DNA from: an uncultured Burkholderiaceae bacterium
Lineage (GTDB): Bacteria; Pseudomonadota; Gammaproteobacteria; Burkholderiales; Burkholderiaceae
DNA: 64,000 nt
Direction: 5' to 3'
Assembly (NCBI GenBank): GCA_937871985.1
Contig: CALMPB010000155.1
Span: 35,614-99,613, forward strand
The notes under the pieces are model-generated. The model was not told the DNA's origin, did no database searches, and saw only the letters and a list, made by a program, of their open reading frames with translations. This document shows, piece by piece, positions 58,720 through 64,000 of the stretch. The first letter of the stretch is position 1. Each line of letters starts with the position of its first letter. Position numbers and translations under genes: made by a program.

Positions 58720-61700
58720 TCTCGTTGCCTTTGTCGCAGGTCTCGCCGTCGTCGGCTGGATCGCCGTCGGCTATGCAGGTACCAATAACCTCGCACTGGC
58801 CGTTGCTCTGCTGATTGCCGCCGTCTATCTCTTCGGCGCCCTCGAACTCAAACGCTTCCATCAGGCGACGAACGCCCTCGCCAACGCCATCTCCGGCCTG
58901 AACGCGCCGCCCACGTCGCTGCCCTCGTGGCTCGACACCCTCCCGGCGGGTCTGCGCACCGCCGTGCGCCTGCGCGTTGAAGGCGAACGCGTCGGCCTGC
59001 CCGGCCCGGCGCTCACGCCGTACCTCGTCGGCCTGCTCGTGCTTCTGGGTATGCTCGGCACCTTCCTCGGCATGGCCGCCACGCTGCGCGGCACCGGTCT
59101 CGCGCTCGAAGGCGCGACCGATCTCGAAGCCATTCGCGCCTCGCTGGCGTCTCCGGTGAAGGGGCTTGGCTTCGCGTTCGGCACGTCGGTCGCCGGCGTT
59201 GCCACCTCGGCCATGCTCGGCTTGCTGGCCGCACTGGCCCGCAAGCAACGCGCACAAGTCGTGCAATCGCTCGACGCCCGCATCGTCACAACGCTGCGCG
59301 GCTTCTCGCAACAACACCAGCGCGAAACCACGCTGCAATTGCTCCAGCAACAGGCCACGGTCATGCCCGCACTCGTGGACCGTTTGCAGGACATGATGGC
59401 GGCGATGGAGCGTCAGAGTCAGGCACTTGGCGAGCGGCTCGTTGCCAATCAGGACGCACTGCACGCGAAGACCGATGCGTCCTACGCGCAATTGACCAGC
59501 GCCATGCAGCAGTACCTGAAAGACAGCGTGGCGACGACCGCGAGCGCCGCAGGCGCTGCCATTCGTCCGGAAGTCGAAGCAACGATGGCGAGCCTCGCGC
59601 GCGAAACGGCGTCGTGGCATCAGACCGTTTCCGGCGCGATGCAGGATCGAATGGACGGCCTGTCCGATCGCTTCGAAGCCACCACGGCGCGCGTGGCAAA
59701 CGTCTGGAAAGATTCGCTCGACGCCCAGTTGCGCGCCAATGAATTGCTCGCGACCGATCTGCGCGCCGCGCTGAGCGAGTTCACACAGACGTTCGATGCG
59801 CGCTCGTCGCGACTGGTCGACGATGTCGCCTCGCGACTCGAAACCGTCACCGGACACGTCAGCAGCGCCCATGCCGGTGTTGCTCAAACGTGGGAAACGT
59901 CGCTGGCCGCACAGCAGCGCACCAACGACTCGCTCGCCAAGGAACTCGGCAGCGCGCTCTCCCAGTTCACGCAAACCTTCGAGAGCCGCTCGGCCAAACT
60001 CGTCGACGAGGTCGCCACGCGTCTCGAAACGGCGACGGGGCAAGTCAGCGCCTCGCACGCCGGCGTCGCGCAAACGTGGGAAGCCTCGCTCGCGGCACAG
60101 CAACAGACCAACGACGCGCTCGCCAAGGATCTTGGCGCGACGCTCGCGCAATTTGCCCAGACTTTCGAGACCCGTTCGGCCGGCCTGCTCGCCGACGTCA
60201 CCACGCGCCTCGATAACGCCACGGGTAGCATCGCGACCGCACAGACCACCGTGGCGCAAGCCTGGGAGCAAGCGCTCGCCCAGCAGCAGCGCTCGCACAA
60301 CGCCCTCACGCAGGATCTCGGCACTGCGCTGGAACGCTTCGCGCAAACGTTCGAATTGCGCTCCGGCACGTTGCTGGCCGACGTTGCGGCCAAGCTCGAC
60401 GCCGCCAGCGGCAATGTCGCCGGCGCGCATGAGCGCGTTGCGCAAGCGTGGGATCAGTCGATCGCCCTGCAACAGCAAGCCAACGCCGCGCTGAACACCG
60501 AACTTGCCGCCGCACTCACTCGCTTCTCCGAGACTTTCGAGCAGCGCTCGGCGCACCTGATCGATGGCGTCAGCCAGCGCACCGAAGGCGCAATGCAAAG
60601 CGTGTCGGAGACGGCCGCTGTGGTGTCGGGCGAATGGAAGCACGCCCTCACGGCACAGCAGTCTGCGAACGAAGCGCTCGCGCGCGATCTTGCCAGCGCA
60701 CTCGCGCGCTTTGCCGACACCTTCGAGACGCGGGCTTCGCAACTGTTGCAGAGCGTTTCGGCGCAGATGGACTCGACGTCTGAAAACGTCGCACAGACGT
60801 GGCGCGACGCCATTGCAGAACACGCGCGCACGAGCGAGCGCCTGGCCGACGGCAATCAGCAACTCGTGGCGGCAACGACCCACGCCTTCACGGAACACAG
60901 CGCGTCGCTGCTGCAAGCGTTGAACGCCGCCAACGCCGCTCATCACGACGCCACCGCCGAGCGAGAAACGCAACGTCTGTCCGCCTGGACGGAAACGCTC
61001 GAAGGCACGCTCGCCACGCTGCGCTCGGAATGGCAGCAGGTCGGCGCGCAAACCGCCAGCCAGCAGCAAGCCATTTGCGACACGCTCGCCCGCACGGCGC
61101 TGGAAATGTCGGAGCAAACGCGTGCCAATGCCAGCGACACGATTGCCGAGATTTCGCGTCTCGTGCAAACCGCGTCCGAAGCGCCGAAGGCCGCTGCCGA
61201 GATCATCGGTGAACTGCGTCAGAAGCTCTCGGACAGCATGGTGCGCGACAACGCCATGCTCGAAGAGCGCTCGCGTTTGCTCGATACCCTCGGCACGCTG
61301 CTCGACACCGTCAAGCATGCCGGTAACGAGCAACGTGCCGCCGTGGACGAGCTGGTCACAACCTCTGCACAGTTGCTGGAACGCGCCGGCGCGAATCTGG
61401 GCGACGCCATCGCCGCGCAGACCGAGAAGCTCACCGCCGCGTCGGCGCAGGTCGCCGGTAGCGCCGTGGAAATTGCGAGTCTGGGCGACGCCTTCGGGGC
61501 CGCCGTGCAATCGTTCGGTGAATCGAACACGCAACTGCTCGAACATCTGCAACGCATTGAAGCGGCGCTCGATAAATCGATGGCGCGCAGCGACGAGCAG
61601 CTTGGCTATTACGTTGCGCAGGCGCGCGAGGTGGTCGAGCTGAGTGTGATGTCGCAAAAACAGATCCTCGAAAACCTTCAGGATCTGGCACAAACACGGG

Positions 61701-61726
61701 CACAACCGGGTAGCGTGGCAGCATGA
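58700..61726 (+). CDS. DUF802 protein: MotA/ZorA-like membrane domain with very long repeat tail
   Basis: A 1008-residue protein. Two N-terminal helices (LVDLVAFVAGLAVVGWIAVGY; LALAVALLIAAVYLFGAL) and two more (YLVGLLVLLGMLGTFLGMAATL, about residues 110-135; GLGFAFGTSVAGVATSAMLGLLAAL, about 155-180) match the four-helix plan and the Gly-rich helix 3/4 pattern of MotA, ExbB and ZorA. From about residue 332 there are six repeats of about 62 residues each beginning V-A-Q-x-W and containing QFTQTFExRS, then more coiled coil to the end. ZorA of Zorya has the same layout: motor domain plus long tail. The next gene encodes the MotB-like partner and overlaps by 4 bases. Start ATG 58700. Confidence 0.83.
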   Translation: MTRYLVDLVAFVAGLAVVGWIAVGYAGTNNLALAVALLIAAVYLFGALELKRFHQATNALANAISGLNAPPTSLPSWLDTLPAGLRTAVRLRVEGERVGLPGPALTPYLVGLLVLLGMLGTFLGMAATLRGTGLALEGATDLEAIRASLASPVKGLGFAFGTSVAGVATSAMLGLLAALARKQRAQVVQSLDARIVTTLRGFSQQHQRETTLQLLQQQATVMPALVDRLQDMMAAMERQSQALGERLVANQDALHAKTDASYAQLTSAMQQYLKDSVATTASAAGAAIRPEVEATMASLARETASWHQTVSGAMQDRMDGLSDRFEATTARVANVWKDSLDAQLRANELLATDLRAALSEFTQTFDARSSRLVDDVASRLETVTGHVSSAHAGVAQTWETSLAAQQRTNDSLAKELGSALSQFTQTFESRSAKLVDEVATRLETATGQVSASHAGVAQTWEASLAAQQQTNDALAKDLGATLAQFAQTFETRSAGLLADVTTRLDNATGSIATAQTTVAQAWEQALAQQQRSHNALTQDLGTALERFAQTFELRSGTLLADVAAKLDAASGNVAGAHERVAQAWDQSIALQQQANAALNTELAAALTRFSETFEQRSAHLIDGVSQRTEGAMQSVSETAAVVSGEWKHALTAQQSANEALARDLASALARFADTFETRASQLLQSVSAQMDSTSENVAQTWRDAIAEHARTSERLADGNQQLVAATTHAFTEHSASLLQALNAANAAHHDATAERETQRLSAWTETLEGTLATLRSEWQQVGAQTASQQQAICDTLARTALEMSEQTRANASDTIAEISRLVQTASEAPKAAAEIIGELRQKLSDSMVRDNAMLEERSRLLDTLGTLLDTVKHAGNEQRAAVDELVTTSAQLLERAGANLGDAIAAQTEKLTAASAQVAGSAVEIASLGDAFGAAVQSFGESNTQLLEHLQRIEAALDKSMARSDEQLGYYVAQAREVVELSVMSQKQILENLQDLAQTRAQPGSVAA
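59693..60787 (+). repeat. Six tandem repeats (186-base units) inside the DUF802 gene
   Basis: Units start at 59693, 59879, 60065, 60251, 60437 and 60623; the first five are 186 bases (62 residues), the sixth 165. A seventh partial unit starts at 60788. They code for VAxxW...LAKxLGxALxQFxxTFExRS...VxxRLExA patterns and build the tail of the motor-like protein. Confidence 0.85.
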
Positions 61727-62391
61727 GAGAAGACTTCGACGCGGATATCGCTGACAGTGGCGACGTCGGTGCCGCAGCGCCGACGTGGGCTGTCTTCGGT
61801 GATCTGATGTCGGTGATGCTCGGCGCGTTTGTCCTCATCATGCTGGGCGTGATCGGCGTGCAGATCGAACTGTCTGCCAAGCTGGAGCGCGAAGTAAAGG
61901 AGCGACGCGCCGAAACGCAACGCCGTCAGACGCTTGAGCAAGCGCTGGCAGGACCGCTCGCCGGTGGCCGCGTCACGCTCGTGAACGGACGCATCGGCAT
62001 TAGCGGCAACGTGCTCTTCGCGCTGAATTCGGACCAATTGCAGCCGCAGGGACGTGAAGTCCTGCGCAGTCTGGCCGGCCCGCTGAGCGCCTATCTTCGC
62101 GCGAGCGACGAGATTCTCATGGTCAGCGGCTTCACCGACGATCAACAGGTGCGTGAGACGAATCGGCGATTCGCGGATAACTGGGAGCTGTCGGCTCAGC
62201 GCGCACTCACCGTCACGCGGGAATTGATTGCCGCAGGCGTGCCCCCATCGTCGATCTTCTCGGCGGCCTTCGGTGCAGAGCAACCCGTTACGTCGAACGC
62301 CGACGAGAGCGGCCGTGCAAAGAACCGGCGCGTGGAAATCGCGCCGATGCCGCGCAGCAGCGCCAGCAACGCGGGCAAGCCCCATGCGTGA
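61723..62391 (+). CDS. MotB/ZorB-like OmpA domain protein
   Basis: A 222-residue protein. After 22 residues one membrane helix (WAVFGDLMSVMLGAFVLIMLG) begins with Asp27, the position of the ion-carrying Asp of MotB (its D32) and ZorB. The C-terminal OmpA/Pal-type peptidoglycan-binding domain shows VSGFTDDQQ, NWELSAQRALTVTRELIAAGV and AKNRRVEI. It starts inside the DUF802 stop (ATGA), so the pair is made in fixed ratio. A stator-type, cell-wall-anchored partner of DUF802 is strongly suggested. Confidence 0.86.
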   Translation: MREDFDADIADSGDVGAAAPTWAVFGDLMSVMLGAFVLIMLGVIGVQIELSAKLEREVKERRAETQRRQTLEQALAGPLAGGRVTLVNGRIGISGNVLFALNSDQLQPQGREVLRSLAGPLSAYLRASDEILMVSGFTDDQQVRETNRRFADNWELSAQRALTVTRELIAAGVPPSSIFSAAFGAEQPVTSNADESGRAKNRRVEIAPMPRSSASNAGKPHA

Positions 62392-63316
62392 CGCGATGAG
62401 CAACGAGAGCGTCAATATCACCGCCAACACCGCTAACACCGCTAACGCCGCTGGCACCCATAGCGCCAAAGTGGCCGAAGCGACCGAAGCGGCAGATTCG
62501 GGTATCGCGATGGTGGCGGCAGTTACGCCTGCTCAAGAGGCATCCGACGCCTTGACCGAGCAACTTGCAGCGTGGCGAGCGCAAGGGATCGACAAGCGCA
62601 ACCCTGCGCGTTTTCATCGCATCGAAGCACTGGCGCTGCGCAGCCGTGCCTATACGGGCGACGTTCGTCGGGTGCTCGATGCGCGATTGAAGACGCTCAT
62701 CGATGAATTCAGTCAGTTTCATGCCAACCCGCCGGCAACGTCTTCCGATGAAGGCCGTCAGACCTCGATGCGATCACCGTCGCCGCTCGCCTCACTGACT
62801 GGCGAGATGACGCAGCGTGTTGGCGGGGGAGAGCGCCCCGTACCGGCGACAACGCCTCGCAAAGCACGAGCCGCGGCGCCGAGCCAGGCGTCACAAACGC
62901 GCGAGAGCGTGCAACCTCCCAGCGGGTCGTCGGCTTCGCCGGCACGGCCGGTTGCAGTGCCGCCGCCGATACCGGTGCCCGTCACGCCGACCGTCATCTC
63001 CACCGGCGACGCCTTCGAAGACCTCGATGTCCTCGAATACTTCCGCGAAACGTGGTCGAAGCTCAGCACCGACGGCAATCTTCGTCAGTCGCTCGCTCAG
63101 GTACCCGAAAACGCCGGACCGCTCAACTCAAGCCATCTGGTACACCGCGCGCTCTCGCTCATGCACGACGTCTCGCCCGATTATCTGCGTCACTTCCTGC
63201 GTCACGCAGACGCCCTCTCCTGGCTCGAAGACATGGAAACGACCGGCGTGCTCGGCAATAAGCCCGCTGCCCGCGCGGCCGCCGCCGCCAAGCCGTCACG
63301 CGCAAAAGCTCGCTAA
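62384..63316 (+). CDS. DUF2894 family protein
   Basis: A 310-residue protein, last gene of the operon; ATG 62384 overlaps the OmpA gene end by 8 bases. An N-terminal low-complexity stretch (TANTANTANAA) is followed by LTEQLAAWRAQGIDKRNPARFHRIEALALRSRAYTGDVRRVLDARL (DUF2894 core, in parts), a Pro/Ser-rich middle and a C-terminal domain FEDLDVLEYFRETWSKLSTDGNLRQSLAQVPENAGPLNSSHLV. No catalytic motif. Probably cytoplasmic. Confidence 0.83.
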   Translation: MRDAMSNESVNITANTANTANAAGTHSAKVAEATEAADSGIAMVAAVTPAQEASDALTEQLAAWRAQGIDKRNPARFHRIEALALRSRAYTGDVRRVLDARLKTLIDEFSQFHANPPATSSDEGRQTSMRSPSPLASLTGEMTQRVGGGERPVPATTPRKARAAAPSQASQTRESVQPPSGSSASPARPVAVPPPIPVPVTPTVISTGDAFEDLDVLEYFRETWSKLSTDGNLRQSLAQVPENAGPLNSSHLVHRALSLMHDVSPDYLRHFLRHADALSWLEDMETTGVLGNKPAARAAAAAKPSRAKAR

Positions 63317-63319
63317 CGC

Positions 63320-64000
63320 CTAGCGCCGGCTTGCGGCGATCGTCGGCATGCAGCGCAAGGTCGTCGCCCAGAACACCAGCGCAGCCAGGCTCACCCCCGC
63401 ACCAAGCACGCACACGCCAGTCCAGCCGAAAGCCGCGTAGGTCGCTGTCGCCGCGACCGCCCCCAAGCCGCTGCCCGTGGCATAGAACAGCATGTAGGCG
63501 CCCACGAGACGACTCGGCGCATCGTCGCGCGCGGCAAAGATCAGACTCTGATTCGTGACGTGAATCGCTTGCCCTGCAAGGTCGAGCAACAACACACCGG
63601 CGACGAGCCAGCCCAGGGACACATGCAATCCGGCCAGCAGCAGCCACGAAACCATCAGCAATACGAGTGCGATGCCAGTCGTGCGTTGCGCCCATCCACG
63701 GTCTGCCCAATACCCCGCTCGCGCCGCCGCCAGCGCCCCTGCTGCGCCCACGAGCCCGAACGCACCAATGCGCGTATGCGAGAAATGAAACGGCGCGGCG
63801 GAGAGCGGCAATACCAACGCGCTCCAGAAAATGCTGAACGCCATGAACATCAGTAACGCGATCGTGCCGCGAATCTGCAATGTGCGCTCTTCGCACAAGA
63901 GACGGAACATCGATGTCAGCAACACGGCATAGCGCTGTCGCGTGCCCGTGACCGTCTGACGCGGCAATGCCCGCCACAGCACCGCGCCGAGCACCAACAT
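63320..64000 (-). CDS. MFS transporter, C-terminal part (partial)
   Basis: The 226 residues at the window edge are the second half of a major facilitator: six membrane helices, for example GTIALLMFMAFSIFWSALVLPL, IGAFGLVGAAGALAAARAGYWADR and LVGAYMLFYATGSGLGAVAATATYAAFG. The pattern of helices 7-12 matches YdhC/YnfM-like exporters. The gene continues beyond the window. Stop codon TAG lies 3 bases from the DUF2894 stop (convergent). Confidence 0.88.
   Translation of the reverse strand: MLVLGAVLWRALPRQTVTGTRQRYAVLLTSMFRLLCEERTLQIRGTIALLMFMAFSIFWSALVLPLSAAPFHFSHTRIGAFGLVGAAGALAAARAGYWADRGWAQRTTGIALVLLMVSWLLLAGLHVSLGWLVAGVLLLDLAGQAIHVTNQSLIFAARDDAPSRLVGAYMLFYATGSGLGAVAATATYAAFGWTGVCVLGAGVSLAALVFWATTLRCMPTIAASRR

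Noticed and set aside
58682..61705. 1007-codon minus-strand frame opposite the DUF802 gene
   Set aside because: Antisense shadow caused by high GC at third positions; no start signal, and the plus frame has domains and repeats.
57931..63316. Calling the operon a Zorya defence system
   Set aside because: Only the motor pair resembles ZorAB; no ZorC/ZorD helicase or ZorE nuclease is present, so only a motor-like operon is claimed.

Overview
The window is GC-rich and shows the right-hand part of a large integrative and conjugative element (ICE) of the ICEclc/PFGI-1 type (positions 1 to about 55246), followed by about 8.7 kb of host chromosome. Host genes (TetR plus MFS pair, DUF3348-DUF802-OmpA-DUF2894 operon) and the tRNA-Gly attachment site point to a beta-proteobacterium of the order Burkholderiales. 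Pandoraea or a close relative is a guess, not something the sequence proves. The element integrase and relaxase are not in the window and must lie to the left.

Region 1 (1-6388, minus strand): the type IV secretion genes of the ICE, read right to left: RAQPRD protein, TIGR03758, TIGR03745, TIGR03750, TIGR03746, TIGR03749, TIGR03752, TIGR03751 lipoprotein and the N-terminal half of the TraC/VirB4-like ATPase. Region 2 (6389-25385): an insertion between the RAQPRD gene and the TIGR03747 gene that carries a DISARM anti-phage operon on the plus strand. Its order is HTH protein, cytosine-5 methyltransferase, Vsr endonuclease, drmD, drmMI, an OLD-type ATPase/TOPRIM nuclease, drmA, drmB, drmC, with an HNH-like gene convergent at the end. 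Region 3 (25386-31402, minus): the rest of the transfer operon (TIGR03747, TraD coupling protein, TIGR03765, lytic transglycosylase, TIGR03759, a membrane-anchored protein, a PilL-N-like lipoprotein), closed upstream by a terminator at 31495-31528. Region 4 (31541-39873, minus): a block of ICE backbone genes (SNF2-type helicase, DUF6094-type methyltransferase, DUF3275, STY4534-type replication protein and unknowns). Most of these are preceded by a similar leader: a GGGTGGATGAA-like box plus a GC-rich hairpin just before the ribosome binding site. Region 5 (39874-51401, minus): an 800-base non-coding stretch with a nested hairpin, then topB, ssb, DUF3158, TIGR03761, a RelBE-type toxin-antitoxin pair, a STY4528-type replication protein, DUF2857, parB, a HicA-like small gene, parA and alpA. 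Three copies of a perfect AGCTATCCCC-type palindrome lie between these genes. Region 6 (52148-55021, plus): an XRE regulator and a three-gene cargo set (TIGR04255 protein, HTH protein, unknown protein) at the end of the ICE.

The right ICE junction is the 3-prime end of a tRNA-Gly gene at 55229-55246, with the tRNA terminator behind it. The chromosome then carries a self-regulated tetR-MFS pair, two tandem genes for near-identical 35-residue peptides on the minus strand, and a four-gene operon. In that operon the DUF802 and OmpA-like proteins look like a MotA/MotB (ZorA/ZorB)-type ion-driven motor with a very long repeat-built tail. A truncated MFS transporter ends the window.

The most notable items are the enlarged DISARM operon, the repeated structured leaders in the ICE backbone, the palindromes near parAB, the TIGR04255 cargo set, the twin 35-residue peptides and the motor-like DUF802/OmpA operon. 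All function calls rest on reading motifs and gene order; no database search was run.
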